From positions 1,054,001 to 1,118,000 of the forward strand of contig NZ_JNIM01000001.1 of assembly GCF_000702505.1 (NCBI RefSeq): a DNA stretch of 64,000 bases, given 5' to 3'. The position numbers were made by a program, and so were the translations under genes. This DNA is from Thermogemmatispora carboxidivorans. Lineage in GTDB: Bacteria > Chloroflexota > Ktedonobacteria > Ktedonobacterales > Ktedonobacteraceae. The notes beneath the pieces were generated by a model. It was not told the DNA's origin. It saw nothing but the letters and a program-made list of their open reading frames with translations, and did not search any database. Positions 39,603 to 49,430 of this stretch are shown here, one piece after another (positions within the stretch are counted from its first letter, which is position 1; every line of letters starts with the position of its first letter).

Positions 39603-42188
39603 ATGACCGTGTCGTTGCTGCTTCTCAGAGAGGCTCTGCTGCGGTTGCGGAAGTTACCGCTACTGGTTGTCTGCCCGGGCTGGCTTGCTGGGATAGTGCT
39701 CGCCGATTGGCTGCAGTTTTCCCCGCGCTGGCTACTGCTGCCGCTCCTGGCGATGGTGCTGGTAACCGTTGTTGGCTGGCGCCGCTGGGAGAGAGCAGGT
39801 GTGCTGTGGCTTTTCCTGTCGGCCTTGCTCGCTGGGGCCTGGCGTATGGCGCTGGCTGATCCGCGCCATGATCCCCTGGCCGTCGCCAGTTTGCTGCGCT
39901 CCCCTGCTGGGACCAGCCAGCTCATCGTCCACGGTGAGGTATCTGCTCCTCCTACTCTGGAGGGCCATGCGCGTCGCCTGACGGTGAGCGTGATCGAGGT
40001 GAGCAGCGATGGCGGTTTACATTGGTGGCCACGGCATGGTGAGATTGCTGTCTTGACCTCTGGCACGCTCCTCGATGATCCCTATGGTCCAGCATACGGC
40101 GATGAGGTCCTGCTGAGAGGGCACCTGCTGCCACCCGCCAGCGCTGGTGCTCCAGATCTGCAAGCCTTGATGGCTTTCCCTCGCCTCACGGTCAGGCGGC
40201 ATGGAGGAAACCCTTTGCTGGCTTTGCTCTATGCCCTTCGTTTCCAGCTGGCTGCATTGATCGCAAGAGTGCTGCCCCAGCCCGAGGCAGCTCTGCTGGT
40301 GGCGATCTTGCTCGGCTTACGGACGCCTGCTCTGCAGCCGCTGACTCCTCTGTTCAACGTGACGGGCACTGCTCATCTGATTGTCCCCAGTGGCTTTAAG
40401 GTGACGCTGCTCGCCGGCCTGCTGGCGCTGCCGCTGCAGCCCCTGACTCGCCCAAAACCTGATGATTGGCTCCTGCTGCCAGCGCAACGTCGGCGCTCTC
40501 GGCGCTGGCTTTGGCTGCTCTGTGCACTCCAGCTGCTGGCTATAGCTGCTTATACGGTGCTGAGTGGCGCGGGACCAGCAGCTTTGCGGGCTGGGTTCAT
40601 GGGGGCGCTCTTGGTTCTTGCCCCCCGCCTGGGGCGCCACTACCATGTGTATAGCGCTCTGGCGGCGACAGCTCTGGTGCTGAGCCTCGTTGATCCTTTT
40701 GTCCTGTGGGATAGCGGTTTCCAGCTTTCTTTTCTGGGTACCTTGGGGATTGTGCTCTTTACTCCCCTCTTTGCCCGGCCTCTGAGGCGGCTGGAGCGTT
40801 TCCCTGCTGGTTCGCTGCTGGTCGAGGCCCTGGCTGTAACCCTGGCCGCTCAAGTGGCTACCTTGCCGGTCTTCGCTCTGACCTTTGCTCAGCTTTCGTT
40901 TGTGGCCCCGTTGGCTAATTTGCTGACGGTCCCTTTGTTGGAGCTGTTGCTCTTCTTGGGGGCAGCAATCTGTCTGTTGGGGACGGTCTGCTTGCCGCTG
41001 GCCCTGGTTGTGGGCTGGCTCGCCTGGTTCCCTTTGCAGTATATCATTGACGCTGTCGCTCTCTGTGCGCGGCTCCCGTTTGCCTGGCTAAGTACCAGAG
41101 GCTGGCCGCTCTCAGTTCCGCTGGCCTGGGGCTATTATGCCCTTTTGGCTGGTGCCCTGGGCCTGGGCTGGCGCTCTTGTCCAGCGCTGTTCGTCTCCTC
41201 CTCTGGCCATAGCCTCCCGCAGGTGGGGGAAAACCGGCCAAAGCCGGGGCCAGGACCCAGCCACAAACGGGGGATGCTGCTCGGGGGACAGCTCGCCCTG
41301 GCACTTTTGCTCCTGCTGACGACGGGCCTGCGCACGCTGCTGAGCCAGAACGGCACCGGGCTGATACTGACGGTCTTTGCCCTGGCCTCTCCTTCGGGGG
41401 TCACTGGTCCCGCCGTGCTCGTCCAGATGGCTCGCAGCGGCATTCTCTTGATTGATGGCGGCCCCGATGCAACAGCCCTCGCTCACGTACTCGATCGCCG
41501 CCTGCCTTTTTGGCAGCGCCGCATTGATTGGCTAGTGCTGTCTAGCCCTTTGCTCTCTCATTTGACGGGTCTCCAGGATGCGACCTCGCGCTTTGCGATC
41601 GGCCAGGCTCTGGATGGCGGGGTACTCCACCCAGGGAGAGACTATGCGCTCTGGCGCCGTGCCCTCCGGGAAGGTGGCGTCCCTTATCAGACGCTCCGTC
41701 AGGGCCAGCTGCGCTCTCTCGGGCCAAGCCTGCGTCTGGAGGTACTCTGGCCTCCGTCCCCCCTCCATCGTGGAGGCGATGAGGCGCGCAATAACGCTCT
41801 GGTCCTCCGCCTCGTTGTCCCAGGCTTACGCCTCTTGCTGCTAGGAGAAGCGGCTCAGAGCAGCTACGCGCTCAGTGGATTGCTAACCGCCGCCAGGTCG
41901 TCCTCAGCAGGTCAGGTCGATGTGGTGCTGGCCGCCCTGACTGCCGGTCTGCGACCACCACCTGCTTTCTCTCGTCTGCTCGGACTTCTCCATCCGTCTC
42001 TGCTTGTTGTGAACATGACGACCACGCGCTCGCCATCAGCGCCACCCAGGCCCAACAGCAACGGACCTGGAGGGGGGTCCGTGATCGTCCCTCCTGACGT
42101 GAAGCATACGTTTTTCCTGAGAGCGCCAGCGGCCTTCACCGTAGAGAACCACCAGACAGGCTGGTCTTTTGGCCTGGCTGCCCCATGA
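39603..42188 (+). CDS. comEC: ComEC/Rec2-type DNA-uptake channel protein
   Basis: 861 residues. N-terminal DUF4131-like region, then the competence membrane domain with many hydrophobic segments (ALLVAILLGLRTPALQPL, GTAHLIVPSGFKVTLLAGL, YTVLSGAGPAALRAGFMGALL, LWDSGFQLSFLGTLGIVLF), and a C-terminal metallo-beta-lactamase-like domain (ILLIDGGPDATAL, RIDWLVLSSPLLSHLTGLQD). The H(x)HxDH motif expected after the conserved strand reads SSPLLSHLTG, so the nuclease-like metal site seems lost. It follows comEA closely. Confidence 0.9.
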   Translation: MTVSLLLLREALLRLRKLPLLVVCPGWLAGIVLADWLQFSPRWLLLPLLAMVLVTVVGWRRWERAGVLWLFLSALLAGAWRMALADPRHDPLAVASLLRSPAGTSQLIVHGEVSAPPTLEGHARRLTVSVIEVSSDGGLHWWPRHGEIAVLTSGTLLDDPYGPAYGDEVLLRGHLLPPASAGAPDLQALMAFPRLTVRRHGGNPLLALLYALRFQLAALIARVLPQPEAALLVAILLGLRTPALQPLTPLFNVTGTAHLIVPSGFKVTLLAGLLALPLQPLTRPKPDDWLLLPAQRRRSRRWLWLLCALQLLAIAAYTVLSGAGPAALRAGFMGALLVLAPRLGRHYHVYSALAATALVLSLVDPFVLWDSGFQLSFLGTLGIVLFTPLFARPLRRLERFPAGSLLVEALAVTLAAQVATLPVFALTFAQLSFVAPLANLLTVPLLELLLFLGAAICLLGTVCLPLALVVGWLAWFPLQYIIDAVALCARLPFAWLSTRGWPLSVPLAWGYYALLAGALGLGWRSCPALFVSSSGHSLPQVGENRPKPGPGPSHKRGMLLGGQLALALLLLLTTGLRTLLSQNGTGLILTVFALASPSGVTGPAVLVQMARSGILLIDGGPDATALAHVLDRRLPFWQRRIDWLVLSSPLLSHLTGLQDATSRFAIGQALDGGVLHPGRDYALWRRALREGGVPYQTLRQGQLRSLGPSLRLEVLWPPSPLHRGGDEARNNALVLRLVVPGLRLLLLGEAAQSSYALSGLLTAARSSSAGQVDVVLAALTAGLRPPPAFSRLLGLLHPSLLVVNMTTTRSPSAPPRPNSNGPGGGSVIVPPDVKHTFFLRAPAAFTVENHQTGWSFGLAAP

Positions 42189-42353
42189 GGGGCGCGATCG
42201 GGAAACTGGTGAAAGGCGCGCTCTCGACCTCATAGGACGAATGGATGGGGATAAGTGAGACGGCAACACTATTGCTATAGGAGTATTCCATGCTATCATA
42301 GAGGGAGTTATTGGCGATGAGCTACGATAGCGAGAAAGGAGTACCTACGTCTT

Positions 42354-42923
42354 ATGAGCCGCTGTGAACGCTGTGGCTATGATAGTCCGCACCATGTAAC
42401 CATCTGTCCTGTCTGCGGCTCGGTGACCACATCCTCCGGCGATTATACTCCTGCAAGAGACCCTGAAGCACCAGGAGGCACGAGTGAGCCATTTTCGTAC
42501 TATAGCCCCAGCAGCTGGCCAACTTCTAGCCCTGGCCTCTATGCTGATCCCTGGCCTCAGCAGCCTTCCTCGTTCCAAAATGCCTACCCTCAGCCTCCAC
42601 AGGTCAATGTGATGGTTGTGCAGCCGCAAAAGGAGATGGCACCTCTCATTGTCGAGCTTTTGTTGTCCTTGCTCTTGAATATCTACGGCGTTGGCTGGTT
42701 GATGGCTGGAGAGACACTCCCTGGGGTGCTGCTCCTGGTAGGCAGCATTGTGGTTGTCTGGCCCATCCTGCTGGTCTCCTTGTTTTTCTGGCCGATATGC
42801 TGCGGCCTCAAACTCGCACTCATTGTGGGACTGGTCGTCAACACCGTACTGCTCAGTAATCATCTCGATCGCCAGGCGGCTAGCCGCCTACTACAGATGC
42901 CTCCACCACTACCGTACCAATAG
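42354..42923 (+). CDS. Zinc-ribbon membrane protein
   Basis: 189 residues. N-terminal zinc ribbon CERCGYD...CPVCG, a Pro/Ser/Tyr-rich linker (~30-80), then hydrophobic segments LIVELLLSLLLNIYGVGWLM, TLPGVLLLVGSIVVVWPILL and LKLALIVGLVVNTVLL. Probably an envelope or sensing protein of unknown function. It stands alone after comEC. Confidence 0.7.
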   Translation: MSRCERCGYDSPHHVTICPVCGSVTTSSGDYTPARDPEAPGGTSEPFSYYSPSSWPTSSPGLYADPWPQQPSSFQNAYPQPPQVNVMVVQPQKEMAPLIVELLLSLLLNIYGVGWLMAGETLPGVLLLVGSIVVVWPILLVSLFFWPICCGLKLALIVGLVVNTVLLSNHLDRQAASRLLQMPPPLPYQ

Positions 42924-43134
42924 TAAAAACGGGCAGAAGAAAAGGCTGCTATCTCTACCGTCAAATATTAAAGATAAAAACGACAGTGAAGAAGAAGAAG
43001 AAGAGAACGAATGGCTCTACAGCTCTAGCCCGCTACTAAGCAGCTGGCCACTGCTGCCCTGTAGCTAGCTAGCTAGCTGCCGGTCCTCCCGGTTGCAATC
43101 GTCTTGTAGGGTGAAGGCGACGCAATGAGAGCCG

Positions 43135-44154
43135 TCAGGCGGGAAAGGCCAGACGTCGATACTTCTCTCGCGATTCGAGCCAGGCTTCATCAGAGAGACC
43201 CAGCCGCTCGCGTAGCGTCTCGAACGAAACGCCAGCTCGCAGTTGGCGGACAGCAAAGGTATCGCGTAGCAGCTGCAGCGTCACTCGTTTCTTGATGCCG
43301 GCTGCTTTGACCGCGCGCGCCAAAATATAGTTGAGATTGCGATCGGTGCAGTTAAAGAGCGTCTCGCCCGGCTGGTGCTGATATTTGCTTAGATATGCTC
43401 GCACAATGTCAGTAAACTCGGGGGGCAGGGCCAGACTACGCTCGCGGTGCTGCTTCCCCGTTGAGGGAGGAAAATGGACGCTCACCAACGGCTGCTGTGG
43501 ATTGGAGAGGTCGATGTGCTCTGGCTTGAGAATCATGATTTCTTCTTTCTTGAGGCCTGCATGCAGCGTCAGATAGATCAGACAGAGACAGCGCGCATCG
43601 TCGGCTGCCGCTTTGAGGAGCCGCTCAATCTCTTCCTCGAAGAGAAGCTCCGGCAGAGGCGGTAATGGACGCTCCAGGATGAGGCTCGCCGAGGGATCTT
43701 CACGAATCACGCCTTCACGTGCCAGCCAGGAAAAGAAATTCTTGAGAAAGGTAACCCGTCGCGCCATCGTCTTCGGGGCCGGCGTATGATCTTTATTGCC
43801 AAATTTCAACTTCATAAGCCAGTCGACAAGGTCCTCTTTGGTGATCCTGCCAACTGGCGTCTCGGACCCCATGAATTCGCTAAACATCTTGAGGTCGGAG
43901 AGAAAGCAAGTGATAGTATAGTTCGATTTCCCCCGCAGCTTCAGCTCCTGCTGATAGGGTAAGGCACAGGCTGCCAGGCTGGACTGCTCGGTCAGCGGCT
44001 GAGTACGCACCAGCGGCGGAAAAGGGACCTCGCGCGGGTCCGCTGACTGGGTAACGACCTGCGTGGCCCCAGGAAAAAGACCAGCCTGGACTACAACGCG
44101 CTCTTCTTCCGCTACACTCTCCGTTGGCTGCTTCGTCTGACTATCCTCGTGCAT
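43135..44154 (-). CDS. Tyrosine recombinase-like protein with altered active site
   Basis: 339 residues. SAM-like N-terminal domain (LPYQQELKLRGKSNYTITCFLSDLKMFSEF) and catalytic-fold C-terminus. The expected residues are changed: first Arg is Lys (HAGLKKEEIM), the HxLRH box is QLLRDTF, the later His is Leu (ERLGLSDEAW); the second Arg and the Tyr (REKYRRL) remain. It is therefore probably inactive as a recombinase and may be a DNA-binding relic or a repurposed protein. It stands alone between unrelated genes, without repeats or cargo. About 60 extra N-terminal residues precede the domain. Confidence 0.75.
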   Translation of the reverse strand: MHEDSQTKQPTESVAEEERVVVQAGLFPGATQVVTQSADPREVPFPPLVRTQPLTEQSSLAACALPYQQELKLRGKSNYTITCFLSDLKMFSEFMGSETPVGRITKEDLVDWLMKLKFGNKDHTPAPKTMARRVTFLKNFFSWLAREGVIREDPSASLILERPLPPLPELLFEEEIERLLKAAADDARCLCLIYLTLHAGLKKEEIMILKPEHIDLSNPQQPLVSVHFPPSTGKQHRERSLALPPEFTDIVRAYLSKYQHQPGETLFNCTDRNLNYILARAVKAAGIKKRVTLQLLRDTFAVRQLRAGVSFETLRERLGLSDEAWLESREKYRRLAFPA

Positions 44155-44343
44155 GAGCTGCTCTCCAGTGGTAGTTTCGTGCTCTGAAGCTGTTCTTTTT
44201 GTATTTCATTATAGCAGGAGAAGCCAGCGCTGTTCAACCTTCGCGCTCGCTCCCTGTGACTCCTTTCTCTTGCTCATCGTTCCCAAGTAAGGAGGGCTTG
44301 CCCTCTTCTCACTTTGCCCAGAGAGGATGGTCCTTTCCTCTGA

Positions 44344-45717
44344 ATGAGACGCCTGCCAGCGCTATTCCCTGTGCTCGTGGTAGGGGGCCTGGCCCTCACG
44401 GTGCGCGTGATCTATAACCTGACGGTAGCGGCGGCCTACGTTCCCTTGTTTGATGCGCGCTCCTATGAGCAGATTGCTCTTCATCTCCTGCAGGAGCACT
44501 GCTTCTGCGAACATCCCTTTGTTCCGACCGTCTACCGGGCGCCACTCTGGCCTGCCCTGATCGCCTGCATTTATGCTGTGTTTGGTCAACACAATCTACT
44601 GGTCCGCTTCTTCCTCTCACTGGTCGGCGCCGGCACCTGCCTGCTCCTCTTTTACTTCGTCCGTGATCTCTATGGGAAACGAATGGGCTTACTGGCCGGC
44701 CTGTTCGCTGCGATTTATCCTGAACTCTATATTTATGATGGATGGCTTTATTCGGAGTCAATAACCATCTTTCTTCTGCTTTCATTATGCTATATACTCT
44801 ATCGCCTGACTACTCGGAAAACAACGTTGTTCTCATGGTGCCTCTGTGCAATTGTGCTTGCGCTGCTGGTGCTGGCGCGTCCCAATGGGCTGCTGGCGTG
44901 TGGCATCTTTCTCTGCTGGCTGGTCCTGGCCCTCAAGCAGCATTGGCTCTGCTGGTGGTCGCGCTGGCAGCTGGTCGGGCGCGCTTGTCTGGTTGGAGTG
45001 CTGACCCTCTTCATACTGACCCCCTGGACCCTGCGCAACTATCGCGTTGGCCACAGCTTCCTACCGGTAGCCACTGGTGATGGTACCGTGCTGCTGGGAG
45101 CTTACAACGATCTTGCCCTGACGACCCCAGGCTACGTTGGTTCCTGGATCAATCCGCGGCTCGCCGCTCCTGCGCTCGCGGCCCGCTACCCAGCGATCTG
45201 CTCCGCTTCTTGCGAGCTGGAGCGTGAGGAAGATTTCAAGCGTGGGGCCTGGCTGTGGATGGAGCGTCATCCGGGCAGCCTTCCATTCCTTCTGGCCATG
45301 CACTTTTGGAACCTCTGGCAACCAGAGACCGTTGAGGGCGATTTGCCGACCATTCGCTTCCCCTCAGCGCCTGGGGCGCTGGCGGTCGTCCTCATGATGC
45401 GCTCGTTCCCGCTCCTCGTTTTTGCCCTGGCCCTCCTCGGAGTCGGCACGATCTGGGGCCGCTGGCGTCTCTGGCTGCCAGTGCTCCTGGCTGTCGCCTT
45501 TACCATCGGCCAAAGTCTTGTCTTCTATGGCAGTCCGCGCATGCGGGCTCCGATTGAGCCACTACTGATCGTGCTGGCGAGTGCCGCTATTGCCCGCTGG
45601 GCAGAGCGCTGGAGCCGGAACCAGGACCAACCCGGTACCGACAAAGAGGGAGTGGCAGCAACGAGCCAGGTAGGGAAAACCACTCCTCAGCCAGGCCAGG
45701 CAAGAGGACCCCACTGA
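44344..45717 (+). CDS. GT39/ArnT-like membrane glycosyltransferase
   Basis: 457 residues. N-terminal helix (VLVVGGLALTVRVIYNLTV), then the acidic loop PLFDARSYEQIALHLL and VYRAPLWPALIA, typical of polyprenyl-phosphate sugar transferases of family 39, with SES in the next loop and nine or more further segments. Such enzymes move a sugar from a lipid carrier to a protein or lipid. The acceptor is unknown. Confidence 0.82.
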   Translation: MRRLPALFPVLVVGGLALTVRVIYNLTVAAAYVPLFDARSYEQIALHLLQEHCFCEHPFVPTVYRAPLWPALIACIYAVFGQHNLLVRFFLSLVGAGTCLLLFYFVRDLYGKRMGLLAGLFAAIYPELYIYDGWLYSESITIFLLLSLCYILYRLTTRKTTLFSWCLCAIVLALLVLARPNGLLACGIFLCWLVLALKQHWLCWWSRWQLVGRACLVGVLTLFILTPWTLRNYRVGHSFLPVATGDGTVLLGAYNDLALTTPGYVGSWINPRLAAPALAARYPAICSASCELEREEDFKRGAWLWMERHPGSLPFLLAMHFWNLWQPETVEGDLPTIRFPSAPGALAVVLMMRSFPLLVFALALLGVGTIWGRWRLWLPVLLAVAFTIGQSLVFYGSPRMRAPIEPLLIVLASAAIARWAERWSRNQDQPGTDKEGVAATSQVGKTTPQPGQARGPH

Positions 45718-45895
45718 ATCTATGGGGGGCCTGGCCCGCTGGTGACTGTGCTGAAGGCCGCTCTCCACTGTGAAGAAGCAAAATAGACCTCACCCGTCTT
45801 GCCCTGGTATCGTGAAAGGCAATTGGCTGAGGTCTTCACCTGATGGGTATGTTCTCGCTCTGGTACTGAAGAGGCGCGTCAGGTGGTCCAGGTGG

Positions 45896-46390
45896 TTATT
45901 CTGGCTTCCTCTCTGTGCTTTCCGACTCTCCTTCTGCTTCCAGGCTATCTGCTTCCTCCGCCTCTTCCTCGCTCTCCATAGAGTGAAGGAGCATTTCCAG
46001 ATCCTCTGGCTCGAACTCCTCATCCATCTCCTCGCTCTCCTCAGCACTGACCACGCGCCCCCAGTCGCTATAGCGCGCCGGTCGCGACTCCTTCCAGACA
46101 CGGATAGTGGGTCGCATCGTAGGGAAGGTGCGCAGTCCTTCTGGCGCCGCTGGCCCTTCGAGCTGCGGCTCATAGGCTGGCGCGCTCTCGCGCACAAGCA
46201 CTTCCTCCCCCCAGGCCATGGCTTCGAAGCCCAGGCGACGCAGGTCCATAACCGCGCCAGGCCAGGTATCCTCTGGGGCAATGGCCCACCATTCGCGCCC
46301 CCATAGTCGTACCGGGCGAACACGGAGAGGCCGATTCAGATCCCCCAGAGTAGCTAGTAGCGACGAGCGCTTGCGTTCCACTTTTTTCAT
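45896..46390 (-). CDS. Hypothetical protein with acidic tail
   Basis: 164 residues. A basic start (MKKVERKRSSLLATLGDLN), a compact middle (WGREWWAIAPEDTWPGAVMDLRRLGF) and a ~50-residue acidic C-terminus (EESEEMDEEFEPEDLEMLL). No known family. It converges with the glycosyltransferase gene. The ~290 bp upstream (46391-46679) hold no supported gene. Confidence 0.55.
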   Translation of the reverse strand: MKKVERKRSSLLATLGDLNRPLRVRPVRLWGREWWAIAPEDTWPGAVMDLRRLGFEAMAWGEEVLVRESAPAYEPQLEGPAAPEGLRTFPTMRPTIRVWKESRPARYSDWGRVVSAEESEEMDEEFEPEDLEMLLHSMESEEEAEEADSLEAEGESESTERKPE

Positions 46391-46679
46391 AGCTTGTCAA
46401 CCGTCCTTCCCAGGACTGAGACCACCTGCTCTGGCCTCTTCTCCTGGTGCCGCATTGCCATGAGCAGCATTGTATCTCGCTGCTGCTGCCAGGCAAGACC
46501 AGGAGAGCCGGATCTTCCGCTATTTACGATACCACATAAGCCCGGCTCTTGCCAGGGTAGAGCAATGCCCACCGCCCTCCCTGTCGCTCCGTGCTGCGCG
46601 CCAGAGAAAGTAGTGGGCATTGCCGGCATGTTGTCTGTCTAAACAGGACTGCTCGCCTGACCCTGCCTGTCAGCCAGGG

Positions 46680-47006
46680 CTAGGTCGGCTGCCCTGGTTG
46701 CCTGCTTTGTTCTGGCAGCCCCAGGTGAGCCATGATTTCGCCGTCGTGCCACTCGGGCGGCCCCTCTAACCAGCGCAGCATCCGGCGATAGCGCTGATCC
46801 TGCTCTTCGCTCTGGGCATTGGCCAGGTAGGCTGCTCTGTCTCTGAAAGCTACGGCGATATAACACTCGCGGCCATCGGCATCCATGCGGTAGACAAGCG
46901 TGGCAACGGCTCCAGGCACGTGTGCCTGCTCAAACTCGCGTAGCTCTGCCAGGAGCTGTGCCTCCGCTCCGGGCTTGATCCGACAGTGGGCGACTGTTCC
47001 GTACAT
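46680..47006 (-). CDS. Antibiotic-biosynthesis-monooxygenase-like small protein
   Basis: About 108 residues from ATG 47006 (GAAAGGA upstream); the frame is open to 47105 but lacks a site. MYGTVAHCRIKPGAEAQLLAELREFEQ and VATLVYRMDADGRECYIAVAFRDRAAYLANAQS match the ABM (dimeric ferredoxin-like) fold. Members range from monooxygenases to stress proteins; no cofactor residues are evident. Confidence 0.7.
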   Translation of the reverse strand: MYGTVAHCRIKPGAEAQLLAELREFEQAHVPGAVATLVYRMDADGRECYIAVAFRDRAAYLANAQSEEQDQRYRRMLRWLEGPPEWHDGEIMAHLGLPEQSRQPGQPT

Positions 47007-47149
47007 GGTGTCTATTCCTTTCTGTTTAACTGCAATTCGGGACATTGCCGCATCGGATACCGGGCCGATGCTATCGTTGTACCCCGTAACCCAGGCTTCT
47101 AGCAAGCACAGCTATTGGATAGGGTGACTGTGAATAGGGTGACTGCGCC

Positions 47150-47203
47150 AAAAAAGAAGAGGCCGCCAGTGAGCTTTCTGCAAGCCTGCTTGACGGCCTC
47201 TTC
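47150..47203 (-). terminator. Rho-independent terminator after the kinase gene
   Basis: On the minus strand GAAGAGGCCG / CGGCCTCTTC with a 28-nt loop, followed by TTTTTT. It ends the kinase transcription unit. Confidence 0.85.
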
Positions 47204-47331
47204 CTGCCGTGGTCAGCCAGGACAGCTTCTTGAGGGCAGCCACTTAGCCGCTTCTCTCGCCAGGGTAGGTGGGGTGGAAGGTTAGTGCCAGCAAGTGGCG
47301 CCACCTTCTGGCGTAATGGGCTTCCAGTGGC

Positions 47332-49329
47332 TCAGCTCAGTGCGTAAACTGCCAGGTTACTATAGACCACGTTAGCATCGTTCTCGCCCACAGTGCCAAG
47401 AAAGCCGATATTGCCCTCCGTGTAGTTATTATCGTTAATGGTAGTCAAGTAAACGTTGTTGGCGTAGAAGGAAAGGTTACTTCCGTTGGCGATGATCTGG
47501 AGCGTATTCGCCACCCCGGTGCCAGACTGCAGAGCCGGTGTGGTGCTCCAATCGGCGAAAGGCTGTTCAAGGCCCCCGTCGAATCTGGCGATGCGGTAAC
47601 GGCCCTGGCTGTCAACCTCAAAGAGGTAGCCGGAGGGGAGATTGAACAGGTTAGGGCGCAGGCGAATGAAGACGCCTCCAGAGGCACCGCTCACAATCTT
47701 CATTTGCACGCTGAGAGCGATATTCCCGTAGCTATAGTTTGCTTCATGACAGATACGCTGTGTTGTTGTCAGGCTGACAGCCTGAACAACGTGGTAGCCA
47801 TCGCCTCCAAAGAGACAGTGACTGCTGCGGTCCCAGTTAGCCTGCTTGGTGGCCGAGTTATCGGCGCTGGTCAGTGGATCGTTGTAGACCAGCCTGCCGG
47901 CGGTGGCGGTCTGCCAGACTGCTGCAGTCGCGGTGGCCTGAGCTTGCACGGTGGCAGTGGCCCCAGCGACTGCTGTCTGCGTGGCTTGTGCTTGAGCCTG
48001 GGCGGTCGCGGTGGCCTGGGCCTGGGCGGTCGCGGTCAGATCGGGTGTGGCGGTGGGCGTCTGCTGCTGCCCGCTGGACTGACCACTAGAGACCGTAGGC
48101 TTCCCGTTCGTTCCCTGGTGGGGTGAAGAGAAGAAGGCCAGTGCCAGGGGAATGGAGATGGCAAGCAGCAAGATGAGGGCCAGGCTGGTAATGAGCAGGC
48201 CCCGCCGGGTTGCTCTGGCACCCGCTTGTTGTCCATATTGTCCATAATGTAGCTGCTGTCCGTAGCCAGGGTAGCCTGGGCCTGTGGGAGGCGACGCAGT
48301 CGCAGCAGCGTTGGTTTGACCAGGAAAAGGGTAAGAGGTTGGCTGCGGCGGGGTTGGTGTCCCCACGCTCCCCATGCTGCGCAGCACCAGCGGCTGTGGC
48401 GCTCCTATCCCGGGGACTCCTGGGCTGGAGGTGCCAGCCGGGGCCCAGTTCTGGTACTGCTGGGCTGTGGCCCCTCTGGCTAAGGCCCGGCTGCTACTGC
48501 TACCAGCGACTGCCTGACAGAAAGCCTCAGCCAGCTCACTGGCGCTGCTATAGCGCAGCTCGGGGCGTTTCTCCAGCCCTTTGAGAATTACCTGCTCGAC
48601 TGCAGGGCTGATGTGCGTGGCATAGAGATGCGGCGGCGGGGGTGGCTTGTTGATATGCATCGTGACGACTGCGATGGGATTCTCGGCAGTGAACGGCAGG
48701 CGCCCAGTGACCATCTCGAAGAGCAGGACCCCAAGCGAGTAAAGGTCACTACGCACGTTGGCCCGATTGTCCCCTTCGAACAACTCCGGCGCAACGTATT
48801 CGACGGTTCCAAGCACGTTACCGGTGCTGGTGAGCTGCGTGGCGTCGCTGGTTGTGCGCGCGATGCCAAAATCGGAGAGGTAGCAGTGTCCATCGGCATC
48901 GAGCAGCACGTTCGAGGACTTAATATCGCGATGGATGATTCCCTGACGATGAATGTAGTCGAGAGCCGCGGCAATCTCGCGCAGGCTGCGGCAGGCTTCG
49001 CTCAGCGAGAGCGGCCCCTGCCGGATGCGGGCCCGCAGCGTTCCTCCTTCCATGAAAGGCATCACAATATAGTACCAGGTCAGGCCATCAATCTGGCCCG
49101 AGCCAGTGTCATAAATCGGCACCAGATGCTCGTGCTTGAGCGAGGCCATCAGGCGCGCCTCGCGGATAAAGCGTCGCAGCAGCTCCTCATCTTCTCGCTT
49201 GAACACCTTGATCGCCACGGTACGCTCAACCGCCAGGTCGTAGCCCTCATAGACGTCGGCCATGCCTCCTTTGCCAATGAGCCGACGTAATTCATAGCGT
49301 TCGAGGGTCTTTCCCTCCAGACCTGCCAT
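47332..49329 (-). CDS. Membrane Ser/Thr protein kinase with lectin-like sensor
   Basis: About 665 residues from ATG 49329 (GGGAGAAG upstream); the frame is open to 49536 but that leader looks non-coding. Kinase domain: GKGGMADVYEG (glycine loop), VAIKVFKRE (Lys), HRDIKSSNV (catalytic loop), SDFG, APEL. Then a Pro/Gln-rich linker, one membrane helix (GLLITSLALILLLAISIPLALAFF), a Thr/Ala/Gln-repeat stalk, and an extracellular jelly-roll like DUF1080/LamG domain (GNIALSVQMKIV, GGVFIRLRP, TLQIIANGSNLSFYANNVYL). It is probably a surface sensor of a sugar or cell-wall ligand. Downstream of the TPR and AAA genes on the same strand. Confidence 0.88.
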   Translation of the reverse strand: MAGLEGKTLERYELRRLIGKGGMADVYEGYDLAVERTVAIKVFKREDEELLRRFIREARLMASLKHEHLVPIYDTGSGQIDGLTWYYIVMPFMEGGTLRARIRQGPLSLSEACRSLREIAAALDYIHRQGIIHRDIKSSNVLLDADGHCYLSDFGIARTTSDATQLTSTGNVLGTVEYVAPELFEGDNRANVRSDLYSLGVLLFEMVTGRLPFTAENPIAVVTMHINKPPPPPHLYATHISPAVEQVILKGLEKRPELRYSSASELAEAFCQAVAGSSSSRALARGATAQQYQNWAPAGTSSPGVPGIGAPQPLVLRSMGSVGTPTPPQPTSYPFPGQTNAAATASPPTGPGYPGYGQQLHYGQYGQQAGARATRRGLLITSLALILLLAISIPLALAFFSSPHQGTNGKPTVSSGQSSGQQQTPTATPDLTATAQAQATATAQAQAQATQTAVAGATATVQAQATATAAVWQTATAGRLVYNDPLTSADNSATKQANWDRSSHCLFGGDGYHVVQAVSLTTTQRICHEANYSYGNIALSVQMKIVSGASGGVFIRLRPNLFNLPSGYLFEVDSQGRYRIARFDGGLEQPFADWSTTPALQSGTGVANTLQIIANGSNLSFYANNVYLTTINDNNYTEGNIGFLGTVGENDANVVYSNLAVYALS

Positions 49330-49430
49330 GCATCTTCTCCCAGTTGAAGTCTCACGGTCTTGGAGAATGCTATCCTGCCCGCCGCTAGGGGGCATCTCTC
49401 TATAGATACAACGGTTGACCCTCCCTTTCG

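Noticed and set aside
43062..43077. (TAGC)4 tandem repeat
   Set aside because: Short simple repeat in an intergenic gap; no evidence of function.
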